Shown here one piece after another: positions 1 to 9,321 of a stretch of 64,000 nucleotides of DNA. How positions within the stretch are numbered: the stretch's first letter is position 1; each line of letters begins with the position of its first letter. The stretch comes from Chitinophaga sancti (lineage in GTDB: Bacteria > Bacteroidota > Bacteroidia > Chitinophagales > Chitinophagaceae). The stretch covers positions 1,550,001 to 1,614,000 of the forward strand of contig NZ_CP139247.1 of NCBI RefSeq assembly GCF_034087045.1, given 5' to 3'. A program made the translations under genes and the position numbers. The notes under the pieces were generated by a model that saw nothing but the letters and a program-made list of their open reading frames with translations, had not been told where the DNA came from and did no database searches.

Positions 1-485
1 CACTGCAACCCTTCAGCGATGACAGGGGCTGGTTTGCAAGAACCTATTGCAAACGGGAGTTTGAGTCAATTGGACACCGGGAAGAATGGGTGCAGATGAA
101 TCACTCGTTTACTAAGCAAAAAGGTTCTATCCGTGGTATGCACTTCCAGCATTCTCCGTATGAGGAGATCAAATTGATCAGGTGTATTTCGGGAGCTATT
201 TATGATGTGATCGTAGATATCCGGCAGGATTCACCTACTTATCTGCAATGGTTTGGCATTGAGTTATCCGCCGATAATGGTAAAATGCTCTATATCCCTA
301 AAGGATTTGCCCATGGATTTCAGACATTGGAAGATAATTGTGCGCTCATCTATCACCACAGTGCATTTTATATGCCTCAGGTAGAAGGTGGTTTGCGATA
401 TGATGATCCAAAACTCGGTATCAAATGGCCTATAGCCGTTAAAGATATATCAGAAAGGGATAGACAACATCCCTTAATTAACTAA
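1..485 (+). CDS. rfbC: dTDP-4-dehydrorhamnose 3,5-epimerase-like protein (5' truncated)
   Basis: This is an RmlC-family cupin epimerase that acts on a nucleotide-activated 4-keto-6-deoxysugar in the cytoplasm. The reading frame is open from base 3, so the first residues lie outside the window and the ATG at 90 is internal. The visible part starts with an F-S-D-D-R-G-W-F segment typical of the family N-terminus. It then has RGMHFQ with the catalytic His, KLIRCISG, and IPKGFAHGF followed by a D-N-C-A-L-I-Y strand. The next gene is a sugar C-methyltransferase, so the true substrate may be a branched deoxysugar precursor rather than dTDP-rhamnose. The family call is firm; the exact substrate is inferred. 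Confidence 0.85.
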   Translation, partial: LQPFSDDRGWFARTYCKREFESIGHREEWVQMNHSFTKQKGSIRGMHFQHSPYEEIKLIRCISGAIYDVIVDIRQDSPTYLQWFGIELSADNGKMLYIPKGFAHGFQTLEDNCALIYHHSAFYMPQVEGGLRYDDPKLGIKWPIAVKDISERDRQHPLIN

Positions 486-533
486 TTAATTTCAATATAC
501 CGCCTCATTTGGGGCGCAAAATAAGGTTCATTT

Positions 534-1760
534 ATGCACTGCAGATTTTGTAAGACCGAATTGACAAATACATTCATAGACCTTGCTAACTCACCAGCAT
601 CTAATTCCTTTCTGACTGGTGAACAGTTGAACGAACCAGAAACCTTTTATCCGCTGAAGGTATATACCTGCAGCAAATGTTTTCTGGTACAGGTAGATGA
701 GTATAAAAAATCGGATGCAATTTTTAATAGTGAGTATGTATATTTTTCTTCCTATTCAACTAGTTGGCTGGCACACGTAAAAAAATATACTGAAGCAATG
801 ATAGCGCGATTTGGATTTAATCAACAATCACAGGTGATTGAAATCGCATCCAATGATGGCTATCTGTTGCAGTACTTTAAGGAAAATCAGGTGCCGGTAT
901 TAGGAATAGAGCCTACTGCAAATACAGCAAAGGTAGCTATTAGCAAGGGGATTGACTCCATTGTGGACTTCTTTGGTGTAAGACTTGCAACTGAGCTGGC
1001 AGCTAAAAATATACAGGCTGATCTTTTACTTGGCAACAATGTACTGGCACATGTTCCGGATATTGTTGACTTTGTTAAAGGCATGAAGATCATTCTAAAA
1101 AAGAATGGTGTCATTACCATGGAATTCCCTCACCTCATGCAGCTGGTGGAAAACAATCAGTTTGATACCATTTACCACGAGCACTTTTCTTATTTGTCTT
1201 TCTACACCGTGAAAGAAATATTTGAAGCACAGGGCCTGAAGATGTTTGATGTAGAAGAAGTGCCAACCCATGGCGGATCCTTGCGCATTTACGCGTGTCA
1301 TGTTGAGGATGATTCAAAAGAGATTTCGGATCGTGTAGCAACTATGCTGAAAAAAGAGGCTGATAAAGGAATGGTATCACTTGATTATTATGACAATTTT
1401 CAGCAGAAAGCATTGGGAATTAAATTAGACCTTATCGGGTTTCTTATTCAACAGAAGAGAGACGGTAAGCAAGTCGCTGCATATGGTGCTGCTGCTAAAG
1501 GTAATACGCTATTGAACTACTGTGGTATTAAGAATGATCTGATTGATTTTGTTGTAGATGCTAATCCTCATAAGCAAGATAAATTCCTTCCTGCTAGTCA
1601 TATTCCAGTAACTAATGAAGATTATCTGAAGGCAGTAAAACCTGCTTTTGTATTCATACTACCCTGGAATCTCAAAGAAGAGATCATGAATCAGCTATCT
1701 TATATACGTAGCTGGGGAGGACAGTTTGTGATTGCAATTCCTGAAATACAAATTCTGTAA
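534..1760 (+). CDS. SAM-dependent sugar C-methyltransferase
   Basis: This 408-residue protein has the three-part layout of NDP-hexose C-methyltransferases of the TylC3/NovU type. The N-terminus carries a zinc-binding domain with C-x2-C at residues 3-6 (CRFC) and a second pair, CSKC, near 46. A Rossmann methyltransferase domain follows, with the SAM motif VIEIASNDGYLLQYF near 100. The C-terminal domain of about 150 residues contains AAYGAAAKGNTLLNYC. It probably methylates a keto-deoxysugar nucleotide made with the upstream epimerase and the downstream SDR protein. It lies 48 bases after the epimerase in the same operon. The family is confident; the sugar is unknown. Confidence 0.85.
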   Translation: MHCRFCKTELTNTFIDLANSPASNSFLTGEQLNEPETFYPLKVYTCSKCFLVQVDEYKKSDAIFNSEYVYFSSYSTSWLAHVKKYTEAMIARFGFNQQSQVIEIASNDGYLLQYFKENQVPVLGIEPTANTAKVAISKGIDSIVDFFGVRLATELAAKNIQADLLLGNNVLAHVPDIVDFVKGMKIILKKNGVITMEFPHLMQLVENNQFDTIYHEHFSYLSFYTVKEIFEAQGLKMFDVEEVPTHGGSLRIYACHVEDDSKEISDRVATMLKKEADKGMVSLDYYDNFQQKALGIKLDLIGFLIQQKRDGKQVAAYGAAAKGNTLLNYCGIKNDLIDFVVDANPHKQDKFLPASHIPVTNEDYLKAVKPAFVFILPWNLKEEIMNQLSYIRSWGGQFVIAIPEIQIL

Positions 1761-1761
1761 T

Positions 1762-2616
1762 ATGAAGAAGGTGTTGGTAACAGGGGCAACTGGGTTCATT
1801 GGGAATTATGTGGTGAATAAATTACTGCAAAGTAATTGTACCGTGATTACCTCTTCTTCCGGTTTAGAGAAAGTGCAGCAAACTAGCTGGTACCCGGCAG
1901 TACATCATATCGTATTTAATATCGAATTATTCGACGACAGCATCAACTACTTTGATTTTTTTGGAGCACCTGATGCTGTTATTCATCTTACCTGGGAAGG
2001 ATTACCAAATTATAAATCAGACTTCCATTACAAGGTGAATCTCCCCCGGCATTATGCATTTTTGCAGAATATGATCAGACATGGATTGCGTGATCTTACA
2101 GTTACGGGTACATGTTTTGAATATGGAATGAAGGAGGGTCTTCTAAGGGAAGATATGGAAACGGACCCTCAGAATCCATATGCGATAGCAAAAGATACAC
2201 TGCGGAAACATTTACAGGTACTGCAGTTAGAAATTCCCTTCGATCTAAAATGGCTGCGGTTGTTTTATATGTACGGGAAAGGGCAGCACCCTAAATCGCT
2301 TTTATCTCAACTCGATACAGCGATTACTAATGGCGATACGGTATTCAACATGAGTGGGGGAGAGCAGGTACGGGATTACCTGCCAGTGGATAAGGTAGCA
2401 ACATACATTGTCAGTACCGCATTGCAAAATCAGGTGACTGGTGTGATTAATTGTTGCAGTGGTAAACCGATAACAGTAAAACAACTGGTGCTCGATTACC
2501 TGGAGAAAAAGCAAGCTGCCATTTCATTGAATCTTGGTTATTATCAGTATGCAGATTATGAACCAATGGTCTTTTGGGGGGATACAAATAAATTAAGTAC
2601 AATTGGGTTGTTATGA
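1762..2616 (+). CDS. NAD-dependent epimerase/dehydratase (extended SDR)
   Basis: This is a 284-residue extended short-chain dehydrogenase. The N-terminal nucleotide-binding motif VTGATGFIGNYVV is intact, and the YAIAK stretch supplies the catalytic Tyr-x3-Lys. The ATG at 1762 is chosen because it directly precedes the Rossmann strand and starts one base after the upstream stop. An in-frame ATG at 1732 would add ten non-homologous-looking residues inside the methyltransferase gene. It is expected to reduce or epimerise the 4-keto group of the sugar processed by the two genes before it. The exact reaction cannot be read from sequence. Confidence 0.8.
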   Translation: MKKVLVTGATGFIGNYVVNKLLQSNCTVITSSSGLEKVQQTSWYPAVHHIVFNIELFDDSINYFDFFGAPDAVIHLTWEGLPNYKSDFHYKVNLPRHYAFLQNMIRHGLRDLTVTGTCFEYGMKEGLLREDMETDPQNPYAIAKDTLRKHLQVLQLEIPFDLKWLRLFYMYGKGQHPKSLLSQLDTAITNGDTVFNMSGGEQVRDYLPVDKVATYIVSTALQNQVTGVINCCSGKPITVKQLVLDYLEKKQAAISLNLGYYQYADYEPMVFWGDTNKLSTIGLL

Positions 2617-3284
2617 TAACATCTTTGTCCAGAGAGGAATTAGAGAAATATACATCAAAACAGCTGAATTTTTTCTTTCCGGATGACCATCCTGTACAGT
2701 TGTCTGATTTTTCGGCAGAGGTGGATCTGGCTTTGCAGCGACTGGAATATTGTTTTAAACATTGTAGTCTAAAGCATTATTTTGATGGCACCGATGTAAA
2801 GTTCAATCACCTTTATAGTGATCACTATGTGATGTACCTCTGGTACCTTGGCAATTCAATCTGGAAGCAAAAGCAGGCAACAGATGTATGTAATAAGCTA
2901 TATTACCTGAATAAAACCTTGCACGGACTGGATTGTATGTATAATACAGCATTGCCGGATATTTTCCTGCTCTTTCATTGTAGTGCTACTATGTTAGGAA
3001 AAGCAACCTACTCAGACTTCTTTGTAGCATTGCAGGGATGCACTGTCGGTTCTCATAAAGGAATTTATCCGGTAATGGGTAAAGGTGTTTCCCTGACAGC
3101 ACACAGTGCACTCATTGGCAATTGCAGAATTGGGCACAATGTGTCTATCAGTGCATATACGTCCATATTTGGTACTAACATTCCGGATCACAGTATTGTA
3201 TTTAGAAATGACCAGGGAGCAACAGTCATCAGAGCAGCTGAAAAGTCATATGCTCAAACATTCTTTAATGTGCAAATAATATAA
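2613..3284 (+). CDS. Putative serine acetyltransferase-like hexapeptide-repeat protein
   Basis: This is a 223-residue protein whose start overlaps the previous stop (ATGA). Residues about 145-210 carry left-handed beta-helix hexapeptide features: GCTVGSHKGI, a G-K-G-V-S-L turn, and ALIGNCRIGHNVSISA. The arrangement resembles serine O-acetyltransferases. The N-terminal 130 residues are helical-looking and unlike anything I recognise. In a polysaccharide locus a protein like this most plausibly O- or N-acetylates a sugar. The first half could also be a scaffold or carrier-binding domain. The acyltransferase fold is moderately supported; acceptor and donor are not known. Confidence 0.55.
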   Translation: MITSLSREELEKYTSKQLNFFFPDDHPVQLSDFSAEVDLALQRLEYCFKHCSLKHYFDGTDVKFNHLYSDHYVMYLWYLGNSIWKQKQATDVCNKLYYLNKTLHGLDCMYNTALPDIFLLFHCSATMLGKATYSDFFVALQGCTVGSHKGIYPVMGKGVSLTAHSALIGNCRIGHNVSISAYTSIFGTNIPDHSIVFRNDQGATVIRAAEKSYAQTFFNVQII

Positions 3285-3285
3285 T

Positions 3286-4803
3286 TTGGCTTCTATTAAG
3301 GTAAACATAGTATCGAATTTACTGGGAAAAGTATGGGGTGCTGCCATTAGTATCCTGATGCTGCCTCTTTATATTAAATACCTGGGTATAGAATCTTATG
3401 GTCTGGTTGGATTTTATGCGACGCTAATCGGAACCATGGCGATTCTGGATATGGGCTTAAGTACAACACTCAATCGGGAGCTGGCTAAATATAAAGTAGA
3501 AAATAAATCTGTGGAAGAGGTGAGGGACCTCACTTTTTCACTGGAATGTATATATTGGTTAATTGGCCTGGTGATTGGAGCTGTTATCGTTTTATTTTCA
3601 GGTTTAATAGCTACACGGTGGGTAAAAGTAGAAACATTACCTACATCAATGGTAAAACATGCGGTAATGTTGATGGGCATGGTTGTTTCTTTTCAATGGC
3701 CGGTAAGTCTATACAATGGTGGATTAACAGGGCTGGAGAAGCAGATTGTCAATAATGTGATAACCGTGGTAATGACCACGCTAAGAGCTGCAGGAGTAAT
3801 AATTGTTCTAAAGTTTATTTCAGCTACCATTGATGCCTTTTTTTTATGGCAGGCAGCATTAAGTCTGTTATATGTTTTAACAATGCGTTGGGGGTTATGG
3901 AGGCAAATGCCTGGTGCACATAGAAAGCCGAAATTTTCAATACTACAGATAAAGATTATCTGGCGATTTGCAGCAGGAATGACCAGCATCAGTATTGTAT
4001 CTTTTCTGCTGTCACAAATTGATAAAATTGTATTGAGCAAAATGTTGCCCCTCTCCCAGTTTGGTTACTACACCCTGGCATATACACTGGCTACCACTGT
4101 GAACCTAATAGTAATACCCGTGAGTGAAACCTTTTTCCCCCGACTTGCTAACCTGGTGGCTTCAAATAATGAAGCACAGCTGAAGACGGCTTATCATCAG
4201 GCTTGTCGGCTGATGGCGGTACTTATCTTTCCTTTTTGTCTTGTACTTTTATTTTTTACAGAGGATGTGGCGCAGGTTTTGTTCAAAAATGCTGCTACTA
4301 CTTCACATGTATATGTGCTTACCCGCATAGTATTAATCGGCAGTATTTTTAATGCATTGATGGTTATGCCATACAATCTCATTGTGGCCAATGGCTGGAC
4401 TAAATTTACTATAATCCAGAATTTAATTGCGGCAATACTACTGATCCCTTTGCTTTTGGTATTAACGAAAAAATATGGAGCTATTGGAGCTACTTCAGTT
4501 TGGGTGATTGTGAATACCGGATATATTTTGATCAGTCAACCGCTTATGCACAGAAAACTATTGAAAACAGAATTATTCAGGTGGTACTGGAAGGATACAT
4601 TTTTGCCGATGTTGCCTCCAATGGCTGCTGTAATCCTGATAAAACTGGTCATTATTTATACGCTGCCCGGCATAGCATTAAATTTCATCACACTTGCTGG
4701 TATAGGTGTAGTGGTGTTTCTTAGCTCCTGTTTATGTATGAAAGAAGCAAGACAGTATGCAGGTACGTTGTTAAAAGGATATGTATATGACGGACATAGG
4801 TAA
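3286..4803 (+). CDS. Wzx-type oligosaccharide flippase
   Basis: This 505-residue integral membrane protein of the polysaccharide biosynthesis/MATE-like superfamily has about 12-14 hydrophobic segments. It presumably flips undecaprenyl-linked repeat units to the periplasm. The N-terminus (G-K-V-W-G-A-A-I-S then MLPLYIKYLGIESYGL) is the usual first helix and loop of Wzx proteins. The start is TTG at 3286, one base after the upstream stop. The next in-frame ATG would remove the first helix, so the TTG start is preferred. The C-terminus overlaps the next gene. Family assignment is strong; glycan specificity is unknown. Confidence 0.88.
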   Translation: MASIKVNIVSNLLGKVWGAAISILMLPLYIKYLGIESYGLVGFYATLIGTMAILDMGLSTTLNRELAKYKVENKSVEEVRDLTFSLECIYWLIGLVIGAVIVLFSGLIATRWVKVETLPTSMVKHAVMLMGMVVSFQWPVSLYNGGLTGLEKQIVNNVITVVMTTLRAAGVIIVLKFISATIDAFFLWQAALSLLYVLTMRWGLWRQMPGAHRKPKFSILQIKIIWRFAAGMTSISIVSFLLSQIDKIVLSKMLPLSQFGYYTLAYTLATTVNLIVIPVSETFFPRLANLVASNNEAQLKTAYHQACRLMAVLIFPFCLVLLFFTEDVAQVLFKNAATTSHVYVLTRIVLIGSIFNALMVMPYNLIVANGWTKFTIIQNLIAAILLIPLLLVLTKKYGAIGATSVWVIVNTGYILISQPLMHRKLLKTELFRWYWKDTFLPMLPPMAAVILIKLVIIYTLPGIALNFITLAGIGVVVFLSSCLCMKEARQYAGTLLKGYVYDGHR

Positions 4804-5779
4804 AAAGCCATTAGTAAGTATCATTATTACTTCTTATAACAGGGCTCGGTGGATAGGAGATGCTATTCAGTCAGCGCTTCAGCAGGATTATGAGAACTTT
4901 GAGGTAATTGTTTCCGATAACTGTTCGGATGATAATACGGCAGATGTGATTAAACCCTTGTTAAGTGATTCGCGGGTGAAATATTTTAGGAATGATATCA
5001 ATGTGGGGATGCTTCCCAATTTCAAGCTTGCAATAGAAACAAGGGCAATTGGAGATTATTTTGTAATACTGAACAGTGATGATTTGTTGCCGGATGCGGG
5101 CTTTATTTCAAAAGCGGTTGCGCTGGTGCAGCGGTATCCTTCTGCTAATTTTGTAAAAGGCCGGTGTAAAAACCTCTATGAGGCAACGGGAAAAGAGGAG
5201 GATGCGGCAGCAGGTAACTTATTTGATCAGGAATTTCGCAGAGGAATGGATGTATTCCTGAGCTATTCTGGTAAAGAAGATTTAAGCTGGGCGGGTATTC
5301 TTATCAATAGGGTTGTCTTTAATTCATTGCATGTATTTGATAACAATTATACAGCAATTGATGTGGGGAGTAACTTGATGCTGATGCTGCTGGGAGATGT
5401 TGGACTCATTAATGGAGCCTGTTATACATTTCGTGTACATGGGTCGAATGCACATATTCAGACCAGTGCACAACACTGTATCAACAATTTCCTAATGATC
5501 ACTAAACCCTACGAAATGGCCCTGGCACAAGGTAACATAGATAAGGGGCAGCTTGATAAATGGAAGCATTGTTTCCTGATGAATCTTATAAAGGACAATC
5601 TGACCCAGCTCTATATAGGGAAGAGAGATGCATATCGCCAATTGCGTAATTATATCATTGAAAATTATCCGAATGAATACATAGAGCTGACAAACAGAAT
5701 TAAATGGAAGGTATTTCTGCTTTTATACGCACAGCCCTTGATAGGTAAGACATTTATAAAACTCATTTTCGGGAAGTAA
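4781..5779 (+). CDS. Family 2 glycosyltransferase
   Basis: This 332-residue inverting GT-A glycosyltransferase has an N-terminal VSIIITSYNRARWIGDAI segment and the acidic VSDNCSDDNT loop. The DxD-like metal site is LNSDD near residue 90. The gene starts inside the end of the flippase gene (23-base overlap; a second ATG two codons later is also possible), implying translational coupling. It should add one sugar to the lipid-linked repeat unit on the cytoplasmic face. Donor and linkage cannot be predicted. Confidence 0.85.
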   Translation: MYMTDIGKKPLVSIIITSYNRARWIGDAIQSALQQDYENFEVIVSDNCSDDNTADVIKPLLSDSRVKYFRNDINVGMLPNFKLAIETRAIGDYFVILNSDDLLPDAGFISKAVALVQRYPSANFVKGRCKNLYEATGKEEDAAAGNLFDQEFRRGMDVFLSYSGKEDLSWAGILINRVVFNSLHVFDNNYTAIDVGSNLMLMLLGDVGLINGACYTFRVHGSNAHIQTSAQHCINNFLMITKPYEMALAQGNIDKGQLDKWKHCFLMNLIKDNLTQLYIGKRDAYRQLRNYIIENYPNEYIELTNRIKWKVFLLLYAQPLIGKTFIKLIFGK

Positions 5780-5790
5780 AAAGATTATTA

Positions 5791-6570
5791 ATGGCAAATG
5801 CTACATTATTTGTTGTATTTCATCATGAACTCAAGAAGAATTATTATGATGAATCTTTGCTTGGACAGTACGCATTTATAAATGTGAATCCTAAGAATGA
5901 GGCGGCTGTTCAGTATTCGGATTATAAAATTATCAATCAGTATGAATTCAGAAATTTCCACTCATTAGGTAAATGGTATACGGAATCAGAAGTGATGTAT
6001 AATATTTTCAAGAACCCTTACTTATGTGAGGGTGCTGATTATCTTGGTTTTCTCCAGCATGATATCGATTCATCTGGGTTGAATGAGAATGTCGTCAGTG
6101 AACTGACAGAAAAATATGATCACATAAATTTTCAACCATATTTATTTGAAACGGATTATGCCCAGCGGATATTGATGGATGAAAATCAGCCGGAGAAAAG
6201 GAATGGTGATGGGCTTAATTGTTATGATTCGATCATATCAGATTATAATAAATTCTATGGAACGAATCATACACTGAGTGAGCTGAGTGGTAAAACAATA
6301 AATCTCTGTTCTTCTTTTATACTGAAGAAGGACGTTTTTTTTAAGATGATGAAGTATATTGCTGCGGTGATTGAAAGCGGTAAGCTAAATATATTCGATA
6401 CAGCACACCAGTTTCGTATTCAGGGAGGGCTGCTGGAAAGATATTACGCTGTCTGGCTGGCTTTAAATGACCTTAGTACGACGGTAGTCCCGTTGAAACA
6501 TCATTTTATAGAGAGTGTAAGACAGGATTCTATATTTAACCGTATACTAAGAAAACTTGGTTTAAAATAA
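5791..6570 (+). CDS. Unrecognised polysaccharide-locus protein, possible glycosyltransferase
   Basis: This is a 259-residue soluble-looking protein with no signal peptide or membrane segment. I do not recognise it with certainty. The layout (short N-terminal strand LFVVFHHELK, then YLGFLQHDID near residue 88, with an acidic pair that could bind metal) recalls DUF4422-type or other small glycosyltransferases in capsule loci. It lies 11 bases after a GT2 gene and 8 bases before the next gene, clearly inside the operon. The base composition is AT-rich like its neighbours. A transferase role is an inference from context. Confidence 0.5.
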   Translation: MANATLFVVFHHELKKNYYDESLLGQYAFINVNPKNEAAVQYSDYKIINQYEFRNFHSLGKWYTESEVMYNIFKNPYLCEGADYLGFLQHDIDSSGLNENVVSELTEKYDHINFQPYLFETDYAQRILMDENQPEKRNGDGLNCYDSIISDYNKFYGTNHTLSELSGKTINLCSSFILKKDVFFKMMKYIAAVIESGKLNIFDTAHQFRIQGGLLERYYAVWLALNDLSTTVVPLKHHFIESVRQDSIFNRILRKLGLK

Positions 6571-6578
6571 GAATAATA

Positions 6579-7307
6579 ATGGAGCTATTGATTATTACCT
6601 CTACTGTATATGTGAGTAGCTGTTTTACCGTACTAACAGATCCTATTTTGCGTACAGAACAATATTTAGATAGTATTCAGTTTTACCTGCGTTCATCGAT
6701 ATTGAAAGATGTGATAGTATGTGACAATAGTGGTTACGATTATTCCAAACATCCAGAGCTGAAGCAGTTGGCTGATGAACAGGGAAAGAGACTGGAGATA
6801 CTTTATTTTTTAGGAGATAAACTAAATATGGAAGCGAAAGGAAAGGGGTATGGAGAAGGCGAAATAATGGAATATGTGCAAAAAAACAGCCTGTTATTGC
6901 TTAATGCCAGGTCATTTTGCAAAGTGACAGGGAGAATTCGCATCCTGAATATTGATAAACTGTTAAAGGAAATCAACCCAACTTATCCTTATTTCCAGAA
7001 AATGAATTTTAATCCTTTTGTCAATCAGAAAAAAGTAGATACACGCTTTTATCATTGTACAAAGGATGTATTCAACAAAAATCTGCTCTATGCTTACAAA
7101 GCAGTAAATGATACAGCTACTTATTACCTGGAGAATGCTTATTACGACCATCTTAAGCAAGGACGAGTGGTTTATAAAAGCTATTGGCATTTGCCAAGGT
7201 TTGTGGGAGTTTCAGGAAGTACAGGAGAATCGTATACTGTGGGAAAGGCAAGATGGTGGAAAGAAAAAATATTGCATGCAATTTTAAAGTTATACGGACT
7301 CAGGTAA
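6579..7307 (+). CDS. Unrecognised polysaccharide-locus protein
   Basis: This is a 242-residue protein of unknown family. It begins with a hydrophobic strand, MELLIITSTVYVSS, has a V-I-V-C-D-N-S-G segment near 45, and has a Lys/Gly/Glu-rich KGKGYGEGEIMEY loop near 88. These features are compatible with a nucleotide-sugar-binding Rossmann-like fold, but I see no diagnostic motif. It lies between glycosyltransferase genes with short spacers, so a role in repeat-unit assembly is likely by context only. Confidence 0.45.
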   Translation: MELLIITSTVYVSSCFTVLTDPILRTEQYLDSIQFYLRSSILKDVIVCDNSGYDYSKHPELKQLADEQGKRLEILYFLGDKLNMEAKGKGYGEGEIMEYVQKNSLLLLNARSFCKVTGRIRILNIDKLLKEINPTYPYFQKMNFNPFVNQKKVDTRFYHCTKDVFNKNLLYAYKAVNDTATYYLENAYYDHLKQGRVVYKSYWHLPRFVGVSGSTGESYTVGKARWWKEKILHAILKLYGLR

Positions 7308-7327
7308 AACCGGAAGAAATAATTGGA

Positions 7328-8116
7328 ATGAAAGAATATCAGCCGTTAGTATCGATAATAACAGTGGTATATAATGGTATTATATCATTGGAAAAGACAA
7401 TACTGAGTGTATTGGGTCAGTCCTTCCAAAATATCGAATATATCATCATTGATGGCGGATCGACAGATGGAAGCGTGGATATTATTAAAAAGTATGCTGA
7501 CCGGTTGGCATATTGGGTAAGTGAGCCAGATAAGGGTATTTATTATGCAATGAACAAAGGTATTGACCAGGCCAGTGGAGAATGGATTAATTTTATGAAT
7601 GTGGGTGACTGGTTTTATAGTGCTGATTCGGTCAATGATATATTTGGAGGTGAAAATCTGAATGGGTATGATTTGGTGTATGGCAATACTGAGAAAAGGC
7701 GTGGTGATAAAAGCGAAATATATATACCTGGCGATGCCAGCAATTTCTATAAAAGGCTCATGATTCATCAGAGCACTTTTAGTCGTACTTCTCTGAACAG
7801 GAAGTATAAATTTGATACCACATTCAAAGTATCAGCAGATTTTGATTTCATGTTCAAAGTCTTTTTATATAAGCATAAAACCCTGCATGTAGATGTAGTT
7901 GTATCCAGCTTTGATCTGGTAGGTTTTTCTCATGATAATCGTTACAGAGGGTTTTCAGAAGATAGGGTCATTGCGTTTAAATACAAAGGAAATTTATTGC
8001 TTAGCTGTAAGGTGTATCTTTTTTATGTGTATATCACGGGAATAGGCAAGGCTATTGATTTAATGAAAACTTATCTGCCTGGTGTTTACAAACAATTAAA
8101 AAAGATGAAAGGATGA
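7328..8116 (+). CDS. Family 2 glycosyltransferase
   Basis: This is a 262-residue GT-A enzyme of the WcaA/SpsA type. It has VSIITVVYNG at the N-terminus, IDGGSTDGSVDII, and the conserved EPDKGIYYAMNKGI segment followed by W-I-N-F-M-N-V-G-D, which holds the metal-binding acidic residue. The ATG at 7328 is chosen: it lies 20 bases after the previous stop and just before the first beta strand. The longer frame from 7184 would overlap the upstream gene by over 100 bases with unconserved-looking residues. It ends in an ATGA overlap with the polymerase gene. Confidence 0.87.
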   Translation: MKEYQPLVSIITVVYNGIISLEKTILSVLGQSFQNIEYIIIDGGSTDGSVDIIKKYADRLAYWVSEPDKGIYYAMNKGIDQASGEWINFMNVGDWFYSADSVNDIFGGENLNGYDLVYGNTEKRRGDKSEIYIPGDASNFYKRLMIHQSTFSRTSLNRKYKFDTTFKVSADFDFMFKVFLYKHKTLHVDVVVSSFDLVGFSHDNRYRGFSEDRVIAFKYKGNLLLSCKVYLFYVYITGIGKAIDLMKTYLPGVYKQLKKMKG

Positions 8117-9321
8117 TACCGTACTATCTTTTTTTTATGTTTTTTGGGCTTGGTGCATCTCTTGAATATGTCAGGAAGGATGATCATAAGGTACAGCTAT
8201 TGAAAAGACTTATGATTACTGTTGGTTTGTTTATTATACTTTTTTTTGTAGGGTTCAGATATAAGATTGGAAGTGATTGGGCCGTATATCTGCAAGGGTA
8301 TAATGAAGTTGTGCCTCTTGGCCAATTATTAGGAGGGAAGAACCTCAATTTTTCAGACGACTTTACCGAGCCAGGATTTAAAATTGTGTCTTCCCTCTGT
8401 AGTTATCTGGGAATGAACTTTTTTATGTTTGTATTCCTGATCACCGTATTTAATACATTTTCACTTTATTATTTTATATACAGAAATGACTTCCGGAATA
8501 AGTTGGTATTTCTTGCTATCATTCTAATTTTAACGGTTTTTCTTGAGTTTGATATTCTGCGTCAGTCTATAGCTTTTCATATCGTTTTGTTTGGATTTAT
8601 TGGAGACAGAATTAAGCCGGTAAAGTTTATTTTACTGGTGGTGTTGGCTATGATGTTTCATTACACTGCTATAATATTTTTATTATTTTATGTATTTCAG
8701 CGAATGAAACTGACACGTAAGAAGATTCTTTTTCTTACAATTGTATATGTTATATCCCTCTTTGTTACTATCCCTATTATTACCTCAATATTACTGGCAT
8801 TGAAGCCATTGGCCGGAGGGGTACTATCTGCGGTAATTGAGAAAGGCAGCAATCTTGTAGCTAACTTCGAGCTTACAAGAAATATCAGTTTTACATCTAT
8901 ACTGAACCTGGCATTCCTCTGCCTGCTCTATATGCGTTGGGAGAAACTGACGTTGACAGTAACAGAATCAACCCTGGTAAAAATGTTCCTCTTTTATATT
9001 CTGCTGATCTCCACGTTAAAGGAAGTTCAGGAAGTGGCTGACAGGTTTTCCTATTATTACAATATTGGCATTGCCTTTATGTTTGCCTTGCTAAGCAGTT
9101 TGATTACATTCAGAGCTAGGAATAAAGTATTGTTGATAGTACCAATGCTATTTATTCTGATGCGGTTGCTTTTGCATTTCAGACAAGAGGCAATTGTATA
9201 TGGTCAGACACCTTACAGAAATTATTTTTTTATGGATGAGTCGGATGAACTGGAGATCAGAATGCGGTATGAGAAGATGATGACGATAAAACAAGCAGAG
9301 AATGAGGGAAAGAAAGATTAG
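8113..9321 (+). CDS. EpsG/Wzy-type polysaccharide polymerase
   Basis: This 402-residue polytopic membrane protein has about ten hydrophobic helices and the EpsG-like signature FVGFRYKIGSDWAVYLQGY in the first periplasmic loop. Members of this family polymerise lipid-linked repeat units in the Wzx/Wzy pathway. The pairing with the flippase in this locus supports that role. The start overlaps the previous stop by four bases, and the end overlaps the next gene by 20 bases. The locus therefore encodes a Wzy-dependent polymer rather than an ABC-exported one. Confidence 0.8.
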   Translation: MIPYYLFFMFFGLGASLEYVRKDDHKVQLLKRLMITVGLFIILFFVGFRYKIGSDWAVYLQGYNEVVPLGQLLGGKNLNFSDDFTEPGFKIVSSLCSYLGMNFFMFVFLITVFNTFSLYYFIYRNDFRNKLVFLAIILILTVFLEFDILRQSIAFHIVLFGFIGDRIKPVKFILLVVLAMMFHYTAIIFLLFYVFQRMKLTRKKILFLTIVYVISLFVTIPIITSILLALKPLAGGVLSAVIEKGSNLVANFELTRNISFTSILNLAFLCLLYMRWEKLTLTVTESTLVKMFLFYILLISTLKEVQEVADRFSYYYNIGIAFMFALLSSLITFRARNKVLLIVPMLFILMRLLLHFRQEAIVYGQTPYRNYFFMDESDELEIRMRYEKMMTIKQAENEGKKD

